Positions 22,391-30,968 of a stretch of DNA of 55,577 bases are shown here, piece after piece (positions within the stretch are counted from its first letter, which is position 1; each line of letters begins with the position of its first letter). Made by a program: the position numbers and the translations under genes. The notes below the pieces were generated by a model. That model was not told the origin of the DNA, did not search any database, and saw nothing but the letters and a program-made list of their open reading frames with translations. The stretch comes from an uncultured Candidatus Saccharibacteria bacterium (GTDB lineage: Bacteria; Patescibacteriota; Saccharimonadia; Saccharimonadales; Saccharimonadaceae): contig CALEXY010000021.1 of NCBI GenBank assembly GCA_937924995.1, forward strand, positions 1 to 55,577, in the 5' to 3' direction.

Positions 22391-24733
22391 TTAGGCCACG
22401 ATGCTGACGAGGCGAGTATTTGGTGGGAAAATAATTTTTCGCGGTTCACCATTCAGGTATTTTTTGACATTTTCATCAGCTAGGGCAAGCTTTTGAATTT
22501 CTTCTTGAGAAATATCTGTCGGCAGTTGTAACTTAGCGCGGACTTTTCCGTTCACCTGGATAATATATTCGGCGGTCTCGCTGACTAAGGCCGATTCATC
22601 GTAGGTTGGCCAAGAAATGTCAGAACCAAGTGTCTCGAGCATTTCAGAAGCGAGATGCGGGGCGAATGGATAAAGCAATTTAGCGAGTACTACTAGGTCC
22701 TCTTTAGCGGCGCCATTTTTATAAAGATGATTGACAAATTCCATGAGGGCTGCCACTACAGTATTAAAGTTCGCACGGTTCATATCGTCGGTAGCTTTCT
22801 TGATGGTTTTATGACGGGCCATAAGATTAGCCTCGTCATCGACCTTGGCCGTGGTATTTTCAAGATAAACTAAATTAAAACAGCGATTAAGGAAGCGATA
22901 AACACCACCAATAGCCTTGGTGCTCCAAGCGGCATCCTCATTGTAAGGACCGATGAAAAGTTCATAAGTGCGAAGCGTATCAGCACCATAACCTGAATCA
23001 ATCACATCGAGTGGGTCGATGACATTGCCCTTAGATTTACTCATTTTTTTGCCATCTGGCGCATTGATGTAGCCGTTATAAAGCAAGGTCTTAACTGGCT
23101 CTTCAAAAGGCAGGAGGCCTAAATCATGGAAGAACATGGCCCAAAAACGTACATAGAGTAAGTGAGCGACAGCGTGGTCACCACCGACATAGATATCGGT
23201 CGGAGCCCAATATTTGACAGCCTCTTGATCCCAAGCGTGCTCTTTATCATGAGGTGAAGTATAGCGCCAGAGATACCAAGAGGAACAAGCGTAACCATCC
23301 AGGGTATCGGTTTCACGCGTCATTTCTTCGCCGTTAATTATGACCTTCTTCCAATCTTCAGCCTTGGCAAGAGCGGAGCGACCAGAGCTATCTGGTTTAT
23401 AGTCAGTAATATCTGGCAAAACTACCGGCAATTGATCTTCTGGAATGGCGTGAGGATTCCCGTCCTTGTCATAAGCAATTGGAATTGGACAACCCCAGTA
23501 ACGTTGACGAGAAATTAGCCAATCACGCATGCGGTAGGTGGTGCGAGGGGCGGCAATCTGGTCTTTTTCAAGATCTGCAGTGATTTTTGCTTTAGCTTCC
23601 TCAGAGGTGAGACCGGTGTAATCGCCAGAATTAATTAAGATTTCATTTTCGTCAATCACAGTTTTTACTTCGAGGCCATACTTTTCGGCAAAAGCCTGGT
23701 CACGGTCATCATGAGCTGGCACCGCCATCACGGCACCTTCACCATAACCGATTAAGACATAGTCGGCGACGTAGATTGGCATTTTGGTACCGTTAACTGG
23801 GTTAATAGCGTAGCTTCCAGTGAAGACACCGGTTTTTTCCTTGTTTTCTTGACGTTCGATTTCGGATTTTTTAATAGCATTTTTGGCATATTCTGCCACC
23901 TCGGTTTTTCGATATTCAGTAGCAAGCTCAAGAGCAAGTGGATGTTCTGGTGCGAGCACTAAGAAAGTGGCGCCAAAGATTGTATCAATGCGAGTAGTAA
24001 AGACTTTAATCTGATGTGTGGAATTAGCTACCTGAAAGACTACCTCGGAGCCAACAGACTTGCCGATCCAGTTCTTTTGCATGGTTTTGATTTTTTCTGG
24101 CCAGTCCAAACTGTCAACATCAGCTAGCAGGCGGTCAGCATAATCCGTAATCTTGAAGAACCATTGCTTCATTTTCTTCTTTTCAACTTCCGCACCACAG
24201 CGCCAACAATGGCCATTTTCTACCTGTTCATTAGCGAGCACGGTTTGATCATTTGGACACCACCACTGATAACTCTCTTTTTGATAAGCTAGGCCGTTCT
24301 TAAATAATTGCAAGAAACACCACTGGGTCCATCGGTAATATTCAGGATCCGAGGTATTAATTTCGCGCGACCAGTCAATGGCAAAACCAAGACGCTGAGC
24401 CTGTTTGCGGAAGTTTTCGGTATTAATACGAGTGGCTTCTTTTGGGGAAACGCCAGTCTTAATCGCGTAATTTTCGGCTGGCAAACCAAAAGTATCGTAA
24501 CCAAATGGACGCAGAACATTATAGCCGTTCTGAGAATAAAAACGCGCTAAGGCATCGACAATCGAAAAATTACGCACATGCCCCACATGAAGACCTGCAC
24601 CAGATGGGTATGGGAACATTTCGGCGAGGTATTTTTTCGGTTTGTCAGAATTTTCCTCTGCCTTGTAGGTTTCCTGTTCGGCCCAAATTTTTTGCCATTT
24701 TTGTTCGATTCTTAAGGGATTATAACGTTCCAT
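22391..24733 (-). CDS. leuS: Leucyl-tRNA synthetase
   Basis: LeuRS charges tRNA-Leu. The 780-residue protein is shorter than the E. coli enzyme (860) but has all the parts: HVGHVRN (the HIGH motif, near residue 50), GYDTFGLPAENYAIKTG, an editing domain in the middle, and KMSKSKGN near residue 555. A zinc ribbon with CPN and CWRCG remains near residue 160. SD sequence AGGAG lies inside the end of trmH. It ends about 60 bases before the rpmF promoter. Confidence 0.98.
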   Translation of the reverse strand: MERYNPLRIEQKWQKIWAEQETYKAEENSDKPKKYLAEMFPYPSGAGLHVGHVRNFSIVDALARFYSQNGYNVLRPFGYDTFGLPAENYAIKTGVSPKEATRINTENFRKQAQRLGFAIDWSREINTSDPEYYRWTQWCFLQLFKNGLAYQKESYQWWCPNDQTVLANEQVENGHCWRCGAEVEKKKMKQWFFKITDYADRLLADVDSLDWPEKIKTMQKNWIGKSVGSEVVFQVANSTHQIKVFTTRIDTIFGATFLVLAPEHPLALELATEYRKTEVAEYAKNAIKKSEIERQENKEKTGVFTGSYAINPVNGTKMPIYVADYVLIGYGEGAVMAVPAHDDRDQAFAEKYGLEVKTVIDENEILINSGDYTGLTSEEAKAKITADLEKDQIAAPRTTYRMRDWLISRQRYWGCPIPIAYDKDGNPHAIPEDQLPVVLPDITDYKPDSSGRSALAKAEDWKKVIINGEEMTRETDTLDGYACSSWYLWRYTSPHDKEHAWDQEAVKYWAPTDIYVGGDHAVAHLLYVRFWAMFFHDLGLLPFEEPVKTLLYNGYINAPDGKKMSKSKGNVIDPLDVIDSGYGADTLRTYELFIGPYNEDAAWSTKAIGGVYRFLNRCFNLVYLENTTAKVDDEANLMARHKTIKKATDDMNRANFNTVVAALMEFVNHLYKNGAAKEDLVVLAKLLYPFAPHLASEMLETLGSDISWPTYDESALVSETAEYIIQVNGKVRAKLQLPTDISQEEIQKLALADENVKKYLNGEPRKIIFPPNTRLVSIVA

Positions 24734-25267
24734 TTAGCTCCTATTTTCTATATTATAACACTTTAATTCATAGAGTATCATCCCAGTGGCCACTGAAACA
24801 TTAAATGACTCCTTGCGACCTACCATGGGAATCTCGACAAAACAGTCGCATAGCATCCTAAGTTCGTCGGAAATGCCCTCTACCTCCTCACCGAGAATCA
24901 GAACAATTTTTTGCCCAATTTGTTTTTGAAAGTTAGGTGAATTTATCTGAATTAGACGCGAATCTATGATGTTATTTTCTAGCCCCAAGACCTGGAAGCC
25001 ATTTTCGCGATATTTAAGGATGGTCTGAAGAATATCCTTGGTATGAGCAAGGTTCAGATATTCCTCGGCTCCTAGGGCGGTTTTATGGATTTTGGCGGTA
25101 ATATTCTCGGCGATGTGTGGTAATTCTGGGGAAACTGGCATCGGAGTAGGTGTATAGCCGGAGAAGATGACTTTTTCCACCCCCAGCCCCTCAGCAGTGC
25201 GCAAAATCGCTCCCACATTCAAGATGGAGCGAATATTGTGCAAAATAAGATGAATTTCCCGTGACAT
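24734..25267 (-). CDS. SpoU/TrmH-family RNA 2'-O-methyltransferase
   Basis: The 177-residue protein has all three SPOUT motifs: NIRSILNVGAILRTAEGLG (residues about 11-29), LILGEEVEGIS (about 122-132), and IPMVGRKESFNVSVATGMILYE (about 145-166) as knot and SAM site. The target could be tRNA or 23S rRNA. The family member cannot be decided here. The TATAAT box (25274-25279) ends 6 bases before the ATG, so the mRNA is probably leaderless. It is co-transcribed with leuS. Confidence 0.92.
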   Translation of the reverse strand: MSREIHLILHNIRSILNVGAILRTAEGLGVEKVIFSGYTPTPMPVSPELPHIAENITAKIHKTALGAEEYLNLAHTKDILQTILKYRENGFQVLGLENNIIDSRLIQINSPNFQKQIGQKIVLILGEEVEGISDELRMLCDCFVEIPMVGRKESFNVSVATGMILYELKCYNIENRS

Positions 25268-25273
25268 ACTATT

Positions 25274-25279
25274 ATTATA
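25274..25279 (-). promoter_or_regulatory. -10 box of trmH, leaderless
   Basis: TATAAT on the minus strand ends 6 bases before the ATG. It diverges from the LOG gene promoter at 25308-25313. Confidence 0.7.
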
Positions 25280-25307
25280 CTAAATAGAAAACAGTTATGT
25301 TTAATGT

Positions 25308-25313
25308 TATAAT
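25308..25313 (+). promoter_or_regulatory. -10 box of the LOG gene, leaderless
   Basis: TATAAT ends 7 bases before ATG 25321. This decides the start over an ATG at 25297, which would lie before the -10 box. Confidence 0.7.
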
Positions 25314-25320
25314 TAAGCTT

Positions 25321-26031
25321 ATGGATAAAATAACATTAAACTGGTTAAATGAGCTGAAAGATAATAATATCGCTGGACCAGATGTGGACCGTTCGATGGC
25401 TTACACTAAGGACCTCTTGAAGGGGTTATCGACGATCAGTCAATTCTCCCAAGGTGTGACAATTTTCGGTTCTGCTCGAACTAAAGAAAAAGACGTTTAC
25501 TATCAAAAAGCTATGAAACTTGGCCGCCTACTCGCGGAAAATGGCCACCCAGTGATCACTGGTGGTGGTCCTGGCATCATGGAAGCAGCGAATCGTGGCG
25601 CCTTCGAATATGGTGGTCGATCGGTCGGCTTAAATATCATTTTGCCACACGAGCAAAAAATTAACCCATATCTTACCGACACCATGGAATTTCACTACTT
25701 CTTCGCCCGAAAAGTGATGTTGGTAATGTCGAGTAAGGCTTACGCTTTCTTCCCTGGTGGTTTCGGTACACTGGATGAGCTTTCCGAAGTTTTGATGCTA
25801 ATGCAAGGAAAAAAGATGCCGAAGATGCCATTTTTCTTCATCGGTAAGTCATATTGGAAGCCACTGATCAAGTTTTTCACCAATAAGATGCTAAAAGAAG
25901 GCATGATCAAGAAGGAGGACCTGAAGATTTTTAAGGTTACGGATGACGTGCGCGAAGTGGTGGTAGCTGCAAATAAGATTGGTCACCTCAAAATTGATCA
26001 AAATATCTACAATACTTTCAAATCGGTCTAA
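25321..26031 (+). CDS. LOG-family nucleoside monophosphate phosphoribohydrolase
   Basis: Members of this family, once labelled lysine decarboxylases, release the base from AMP-type nucleotides; plant and some bacterial homologues make cytokinins. The 236-residue protein has the defining motifs GGGPGIMEAANRGA (about residues 80-93) and PGGFGTLDELSEVLML (about 143-158). It begins MDKITLNWLNEL at 25321, with a -10 box ending seven bases upstream. The biological substrate here is not known. Confidence 0.92.
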   Translation: MDKITLNWLNELKDNNIAGPDVDRSMAYTKDLLKGLSTISQFSQGVTIFGSARTKEKDVYYQKAMKLGRLLAENGHPVITGGGPGIMEAANRGAFEYGGRSVGLNIILPHEQKINPYLTDTMEFHYFFARKVMLVMSSKAYAFFPGGFGTLDELSEVLMLMQGKKMPKMPFFFIGKSYWKPLIKFFTNKMLKEGMIKKEDLKIFKVTDDVREVVVAANKIGHLKIDQNIYNTFKSV

Positions 26032-26098
26032 GACCCATCGGTTTTTTGATTTGTTTTAATTCAAGTGGATCGGTTTAGATAAAAAAATTTTAGATTAT

Positions 26099-26130
26099 AA
26101 AAAATAGAGCCGTCGAAGCTCTATTTTTAT
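26099..26130. terminator. Bidirectional terminator, LOG and pfkB operon
   Basis: AAAATAGAGC and GCTCTATTTT form a perfect 10-bp stem between the two convergent genes. Confidence 0.88.
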
Positions 26131-26135
26131 TTTTA

Positions 26136-27062
26136 CTAAAGTCTTTGAATTGGCATGGGGTGAAGGTCTTCATCACCGTAAAGCGTGCCGGCTTGAGCGC
26201 CGATATAGGAAATCACTGAGGTGGCATTAGCGGCGGCAAAAATTAGAGCATCCTTAAACTTTTTACCATCCAGGGTGGCGGACAAAAATCCTGCACCAAA
26301 GGCATCACCTGCACCAGTGGTGTCTTTCGGAGTCTTCATTTCATATTCAGCGAGACGATAAGTTTCCTTACCGTTGGTAGCGATGGACCCACGAGCGCCG
26401 GCGGTGATAATCACGGTTTTAACATAACGAGCTAGTTTAACCAACAACTCTTCGAGGATTTCCCCGCCGATCAAGGTTTTCGCTTCTTTTTCATTCAAAA
26501 TTAAAACATCGACATCTTGAAGTAGGCCTAAAAGTTTCTTCTTTTCGGCAATTTCTTCCATGCCGGGGTTCCACATAATCTTAATATCTTTTTCTTTGGC
26601 TTTTTCAAAAAACTTCAGAGCGGTATTCATATCGCCATTCAGACTGGTAACATAGAGCCAATCTGGATTAGACAGATCAAGATCAGAAGCTTCGAGCTTA
26701 GTAAAGCTTTCCGAAGCACCACGACAGGTTAAAATAGTACGCTTGCCGGTTTCAGTATCGAGCAAAATCACTGAGATGCCAGTCTTTTTGCGGGTAAAAT
26801 TTAAGTAGCTAGTGTCGACGTTTTCGTTTTGGAGAAAATTCAAAATAGCATTGGCGGCACTATCACGACCAAAATTAGAAATCACAATAGTTTCGTGACC
26901 ATGTCTAGCAAAATTCGTGGCAGCGTTGACCGCACCACCACCAACCTCGAAACTATTTTTATCGATCGTTAGCTTCTCGCCAGTCTTAATTTCACCGAGA
27001 TCATTATGGTCAATCATGTAGATGTCCTGCAAGACACTACCGAGACAGACTACCCGACTCAT
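26136..27062 (-). CDS. PfkB-family sugar kinase
   Basis: The 308-residue protein is a ribokinase-type carbohydrate kinase. It has the N-terminal GGGAVNAATNFARHG (about residues 41-55), the phosphate anion hole DTTGAGDAFGAGFL (about 246-259) with the catalytic Asp, and ILNEKEAKTLIG. The sugar cannot be read from the sequence. Its start overlaps the rpe-like stop in ATGA style. In this operon with rpiB, rpe and gap, a pentose or ribose kinase role is plausible. Confidence 0.9.
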   Translation of the reverse strand: MSRVVCLGSVLQDIYMIDHNDLGEIKTGEKLTIDKNSFEVGGGAVNAATNFARHGHETIVISNFGRDSAANAILNFLQNENVDTSYLNFTRKKTGISVILLDTETGKRTILTCRGASESFTKLEASDLDLSNPDWLYVTSLNGDMNTALKFFEKAKEKDIKIMWNPGMEEIAEKKKLLGLLQDVDVLILNEKEAKTLIGGEILEELLVKLARYVKTVIITAGARGSIATNGKETYRLAEYEMKTPKDTTGAGDAFGAGFLSATLDGKKFKDALIFAAANATSVISYIGAQAGTLYGDEDLHPMPIQRL

Positions 27063-27718
27063 AGGAAGACTCCACGTTTTTTAGCCTCTGTCACCAGGGC
27101 TTCATAGGCAGCCTTTTTGTCCTCTGGCTGAGACAAGGCAGAACCAACATTAATCACATTCACTTCGTAATTGGCGAGGGCGCGGACATTAGTCAGATTA
27201 GCACCGCCATCCCAACCAATTTCAATATCAGGCTTAATACTGCGAATAATTTTGACCTTTTCGGCCTGCAAAATATCGGCCTTGGCGCCCTGTTGACCGA
27301 GATTTCCAGCAAAAATCAGGGCATGATCGGCGACTTCAAGATATTTTTTAATTAAACCAGGGTAGGTAGTCGGAAGAATTGCCACTCCGGCTCTTATCCC
27401 AGCTTTTTTTAGCTGATCGAAGATTGGCAATAAATCTTCTGAAGCCTCGGCATGAAAAATCGCTAAGTGTGGATGAAGGCGTAAAACCTCTGACAAGTGA
27501 TCGCTCGGACGAATAGCCATAATATGCAGGTCAAATTGAATACCGTTCGGTAGCTGAGAAATTGAACTTTCTGGCACGCTACGATTCGGCGTAAAAGTAC
27601 CGTCCATCAGATCAATCTGAATGCGTTTAGCAAACGAAATATAGGCCTTCATCTGCTCAACAAAAACATTCGTGTCATCGGTTAGAATCGTTGGTACGAT
27701 AATTGTGTCCTCACCCAT
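27059..27718 (-). CDS. Ribulose-phosphate 3-epimerase-like protein
   Basis: This 219-residue TIM barrel resembles Rpe, the pentose phosphate epimerase. It has the signature IDLMDGTFTPNRS (residues about 34-46), DLHIM for the second metal ligand, and GWDGGANLTN near residue 168. It is divergent: the first His of the metal site (IHIDVMDG) is Gln here, and NLGQQGAK replaces the NPGFGGQ loop. Function as a true epimerase is therefore likely but not certain. It sits between rpiB and pfkB. Confidence 0.8.
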   Translation of the reverse strand: MGEDTIIVPTILTDDTNVFVEQMKAYISFAKRIQIDLMDGTFTPNRSVPESSISQLPNGIQFDLHIMAIRPSDHLSEVLRLHPHLAIFHAEASEDLLPIFDQLKKAGIRAGVAILPTTYPGLIKKYLEVADHALIFAGNLGQQGAKADILQAEKVKIIRSIKPDIEIGWDGGANLTNVRALANYEVNVINVGSALSQPEDKKAAYEALVTEAKKRGVFL

Positions 27719-27729
27719 ATTTTTCCTTT

Positions 27730-28197
27730 TTAGTAAATATTTTCCTCGTCCAGGCGCTGATTACGACGAATGTAGCGTTCTTCTGGGATAAATGGCTCTT
27801 CCAAAAATCCTATGACGGATGCCTTGATCTCTTCCTCTGACATATAGTCTGAAGATAGACAGAGGACGTTGGCGTCGTTATGTTTGCGGCCGATACGTGC
27901 GAGAGATTCCGTGTAGCCACAAATAGCACGAATACCACGGAAGCGATTGGCTTGAATCGAAATGCCATGAGCGGAACCACAGATAAGGAAGCCACGCGCG
28001 GTAGGATTTTCGCGCACCGCACGAGAGACAGCAATTGCGGAGTCATTAAAATCGTCGCCTGGCTGAATCGTCAGAGGGCCTAAGTCATTTACCTCAATAT
28101 TCATTTCTGGATGGTGATTTTGATATTCGGCCAAAAAAGTCAGAAGACGTTGCTTAACAGTAAATCCACGGTGATCAGAGGCGACGTAAAGTTGCAT
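27730..28197 (-). CDS. rpiB: Ribose-5-phosphate isomerase B
   Basis: RpiB interconverts ribose-5-phosphate and ribulose-5-phosphate. The 155-residue protein begins MQLYVASDHRGF, the family opening, and has LICGSAHGISIQANRFRGIRA with the catalytic Cys, and KHNDANVLCL. The usual CGTGIG loop is CGSAHG here. The ATG at 28197 is chosen because AAAGGAA precedes it; a TTG at 28212 is only the first in-frame start. It lies two bases from gap. Confidence 0.9.
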   Translation of the reverse strand: MQLYVASDHRGFTVKQRLLTFLAEYQNHHPEMNIEVNDLGPLTIQPGDDFNDSAIAVSRAVRENPTARGFLICGSAHGISIQANRFRGIRAICGYTESLARIGRKHNDANVLCLSSDYMSEEEIKASVIGFLEEPFIPEERYIRRNQRLDEENIY

Positions 28198-28198
28198 T

Positions 28199-29200
28199 TT
28201 ATTCCTTTCCAAAATCAGCAGTTAATTCGACGAGACGATTGGAATAGCCCCATTCATTGTCATACCAGGCCACAATCTTAATCAAATCACCGTCCACTAC
28301 GTCAATGAGCGGAAGATCAACGATACAGGAATGTGAATCGCCACGATAATCGGATGAGACGAGTTCTTCGTTTGAAACCCCGAGAATACCTTCATAGAAT
28401 GGTTCACTGGCGACTTTTTCGAAAAGTTTGGTGAGCTCTTCTTTGGTGGTAGTACGAGAAAGTACAGCGGTAATATCAGCAAGTGAAACTACAGGGGTCG
28501 GAACGCGAATCGAAAGACCATTGAATTTACCCTTGAGGGTTGGAATAGTCACGGCTGCAGCTTTCGAGGCACCGGTGGTGGTAGGTACAATATTTTCGGC
28601 AGCCGAACGTGCTTCACGAAGATCCTTGGCCGGCGCATCGAGCAAACGCTGAGAACCAGTATAAGAATGCACGGTGGTCATCATGGCTTTCTTGACGCCA
28701 AAATTATCCTCAAGCACCTTCATAATTGGCGCAATACAGTTCGTCGTACAAGAAGCGTTAGAAAGAATCTTATCTTCCTTGGTGACTTCACCTTCGTTTA
28801 CCCCAAGTACGATAGTTTTAGCACCTTCACCCTTGGCTGGAGCGGAAATTACTACCTTACGGGCGCCGGCCGCGAGATGAGCCTTGGCTTTTTCTGGGTC
28901 AGTGAAGAAACCGGTGGACTCAATTACCACATCGACACCTAATTCACCCCAAGCTAGATTGGCTGGATCTTTTTCTGAGAATACGCGGATTTTTTTGCCA
29001 TCCACGATAATATTTTGATCATCAAAAGTCACTTCACGACTGTAAGTACCATAACTGGAATCATGCTTGAGAAGAAAAGCGAGCGTTTTAGTGTCGGTTA
29101 AATCATTGATAGCAACAACTTCGAGATCACGTCGCATCAAAGCAATTTTTAGAGCATTTCGACCAATGCGGCCAAAACCATTGATTGCAATTTTAATCAT
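28199..29200 (-). CDS. gap: Glyceraldehyde-3-phosphate dehydrogenase
   Basis: GAPDH oxidises glyceraldehyde-3-phosphate with NAD in glycolysis. The 333-residue protein begins MIKIAINGFGRIGRNALK, has the catalytic SNASCTTNCIAP and the binding motif AINDLTD that favours NAD. AAGGAGGAAA before the ATG at 29200 decides the start; ATG 29248 would be upstream of the -10 box. It opens the gap-rpiB-rpe-pfkB operon. Confidence 0.98.
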   Translation of the reverse strand: MIKIAINGFGRIGRNALKIALMRRDLEVVAINDLTDTKTLAFLLKHDSSYGTYSREVTFDDQNIIVDGKKIRVFSEKDPANLAWGELGVDVVIESTGFFTDPEKAKAHLAAGARKVVISAPAKGEGAKTIVLGVNEGEVTKEDKILSNASCTTNCIAPIMKVLEDNFGVKKAMMTTVHSYTGSQRLLDAPAKDLREARSAAENIVPTTTGASKAAAVTIPTLKGKFNGLSIRVPTPVVSLADITAVLSRTTTKEELTKLFEKVASEPFYEGILGVSNEELVSSDYRGDSHSCIVDLPLIDVVDGDLIKIVAWYDNEWGYSNRLVELTADFGKE

Positions 29201-29218
29201 TTTCCTCCTTTTTCTTTT

Positions 29219-29224
29219 ATTATA
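29219..29224 (-). promoter_or_regulatory. -10 box of the gap operon
   Basis: TATAAT lies 18 bases before the ATG with a strong Shine-Dalgarno sequence in between. A TTGTTT at about 18 bases spacing may be the -35 box. Confidence 0.6.
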
Positions 29225-29244
29225 GCATAAGAGAGTTACTGAAA

Positions 29245-29278
29245 ACAAAAAAATACCACCCCAAAGAGGTGGTATTTT
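29245..29278 (-). terminator. Terminator of the rpsL-rpsG operon
   Basis: AAATACCACC and GGTGGTATTT pair perfectly, followed by a long T run on the minus strand. Confidence 0.9.
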
Positions 29279-29290
29279 CGTACTCGTAAT

Positions 29291-29770
29291 TTAAGCGCGA
29301 GCAAAGTGGGCAAAAGCACGGTTGGCTTCGGCCATGCGGTGAGTGTCTTCCTTTTTCTTGAAAGCGGCACCAGCACCGTTGAAAGCATCGACGATTTCAG
29401 CTTCGAGACGGCGTGAGTATGGCATACCCTTGCGTGAACGAGCCGATTGCACGAGCCAAGAGAAGGCAAAGTGCATTTGACGGTGACCAGAAATTGGGAA
29501 TGGGATTTGGTAATTAGCACCACCGACACGGCGGGACTTCACTTCAAAATCTGGAGAAACGTTAGCGACAGCCTTTTCAAGGACTTCCACTGGGTTCTCA
29601 GAGTTTAATTTCTTAGCAGCACCTTCAATAGCAGCGTAAACTGCACGCTCGGAAGCTTGCTTTTTACCATCAAGCATTGACTTATTAATCAAGCGTTGAA
29701 CGAGGACTGACTGATATTTGCGATCAGGCATCACCTTACGTTCGAGAGATTTGGTAGTTTTACGTGGCAT
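29291..29770 (-). CDS. rpsG: Small ribosomal subunit protein S7
   Basis: S7 nucleates assembly of the 30S head and binds mRNA at the E site. The 159-residue protein has the normal length, with VQRLINKSMLDGKKQASERAVY in two blocks and the signature RVGGANYQIPFPISGHRQMHFAFSWL near residue 80 read in pieces. It follows rpsL by two bases. EF-G and EF-Tu, which usually follow in the str operon, are absent; a terminator comes next. Confidence 0.97.
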   Translation of the reverse strand: MPRKTTKSLERKVMPDRKYQSVLVQRLINKSMLDGKKQASERAVYAAIEGAAKKLNSENPVEVLEKAVANVSPDFEVKSRRVGGANYQIPFPISGHRQMHFAFSWLVQSARSRKGMPYSRRLEAEIVDAFNGAGAAFKKKEDTHRMAEANRAFAHFARA

Positions 29771-29772
29771 AA

Positions 29773-30186
29773 TTACTTACCCTCCTTCTTAGCACCGTAC
29801 TTAGAACGGCCTTGCTTACGACCATTAACACCTTGAAGGTCGAGAGTACCACGAACGATGTGATAGCGGACACCTGGAAGGTCAGGCACACGACCACCAC
29901 GAACGAGCACTACAGCGTGTTCCTGAAGGTTGTGACCTTCACCACCGATGTAAGCCCAAACTTCTTGACCGTTGGTAAGACGCACACGAGCGACCTTACG
30001 AAGAGCAGAGTTAGGTTTCTTTGGGGTTTTGGTAGTAACCTTGATACAAACACCACGCTTAAAAGGTGAAGCTTGGTTGTAGTAACGAGTTTTAAGAGTG
30101 TTGACGATAGAACCAAGGGCTGGTGACTTAGACTTTCTAGCAGCAACCTTACGAGGTTTACGGATCAACTGATTAATTGTTGGCAT
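29773..30186 (-). CDS. rpsL: Small ribosomal subunit protein S12
   Basis: S12 guards the decoding centre. The 137-residue protein has the KTPKKPNSALRKVARVRLTNG block, with Lys at the streptomycin-critical position, and GGRVPDLPGVRYHIVRGTLD with the second critical Lys/Arg region replaced in part (RVPDLPG present, VRGTLD). It starts MPTINQLIRKPRK, the exact family N-terminus. It opens the operon, about 150 bases from its promoter. Confidence 0.97.
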   Translation of the reverse strand: MPTINQLIRKPRKVAARKSKSPALGSIVNTLKTRYYNQASPFKRGVCIKVTTKTPKKPNSALRKVARVRLTNGQEVWAYIGGEGHNLQEHAVVLVRGGRVPDLPGVRYHIVRGTLDLQGVNGRKQGRSKYGAKKEGK

Positions 30187-30342
30187 TAGTTTCCTCTTGT
30201 GTTATTGATAAAAATCTGATTCTTCATCAGTGGTGAAGCTCTAGATAAAACTTCACAGCTTGAATAGCTATAATACGATATTTTACAACCTCAAGCGAGC
30301 CTTTTCTTTACAGCAGTAGAATTGGCTTGAAACTCGTTAGTT
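30187..30342 (-). promoter_or_regulatory. Leader of the S12 operon
   Basis: This stretch of about 150 bases lies between the promoter and rpsL. It contains GAAGTTTTATCTAGAGCTTC, an imperfect short hairpin, and AGGAAAC before the ATG. No known element was recognised. Confidence 0.35.
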
Positions 30343-30371
30343 ATTATACCTGGAATTAGGAATTTTGTCAA
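30343..30371 (-). promoter_or_regulatory. Consensus promoter of the S12-S7 operon
   Basis: TTGACA (30366-30371) and TATAAT (30343-30348) are exact matches with a 17-base spacer. The -35 box overlaps the T tract of the terminator of the upstream gene. Confidence 0.9.
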
Positions 30372-30400
30372 AAAAATACGGCCATTTTCGGACCGTATTC
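30370..30400 (-). terminator. Terminator of the 30411-30821 gene
   Basis: AATACGG and CCGTATT form the stem, loop GAAAA region; a T run follows and runs into TTGACA. Confidence 0.8.
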
Positions 30401-30410
30401 ATAAATCAAA

Positions 30411-30821
30411 TTAGTTAGATTTCTTGGATTTGGTTTTTGCGGTGGTTTTTCGGGTGCGAGCCACTGGTTTTTCGACAAGAATTCGCTGATTCGCATCGTC
30501 AGTGACTGACTTGCGATAGGCTCGAGGTTGGTTATCTGTAATTTCTAAATCGCCTAGATCGTCATTCTCGAGATTTTGGCTGATTTTCGATTCAAGAAAA
30601 AGCTTGAGGAGAGCCCAGACTACCACATTGGTGGCAAGCGCGATAAAGCTAATTAGTGGAATAATCAGAAGAGCAACGCCGAGGGCGCGATCCAATAAGG
30701 AAACCACGGCGGCGAGTAAGAAGAAAACGAGAGCGACTAAACCATAAGTCACCTCAACAAGCTTCAGCTCTTCTTTATTTTGATAAAGATTTTTGAGATA
30801 TTTAACAATTCCAAGTTGCAT
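30411..30821 (-). CDS. Small membrane protein, 136 aa, basic tail
   Basis: The protein has two membrane segments, about residues 22-44 (LVEVTYGLVALVFFLLAAVVSL) and 46-74 (GVALLIIPLISFIALATNVVVWALLK), then a soluble tail that turns strongly basic (ARTRKTTAKTKSKKSN). No family was recognised. The basic tail may bind DNA or the membrane surface. A TATAAT box (30831-30836) ends nine bases before the ATG, so the transcript would have at most a very short leader. Confidence 0.6.
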   Translation of the reverse strand: MQLGIVKYLKNLYQNKEELKLVEVTYGLVALVFFLLAAVVSLLDRALGVALLIIPLISFIALATNVVVWALLKLFLESKISQNLENDDLGDLEITDNQPRAYRKSVTDDANQRILVEKPVARTRKTTAKTKSKKSN

Positions 30822-30915
30822 AATGCTTATATTATATCACATTTTAGCATAATTACAATAGGTACGTATTAACTCACAACCTTTGCAACATAGATTGGCA
30901 AAATTTTACCAACAA

Positions 30916-30943
30916 TAAAAAAATACCCCCTCGGTAGAGGGGG
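30916..30943 (-). terminator. Terminator of the flotillin-like gene
   Basis: CCCCCTC and GAGGGGG pair around a four-base loop, with T7 after it on the minus strand. Confidence 0.88.
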
Positions 30944-30968
30944 ATTGTGAGTTTAAAGAAAAGTTGTA

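Noticed and set aside
26020..26053. A terminator directly after the LOG gene stop codon
   Set aside because: GGTCTAAGACC has almost no loop and the T run is offset; the strong bidirectional terminator at 26099-26130 explains the end better.
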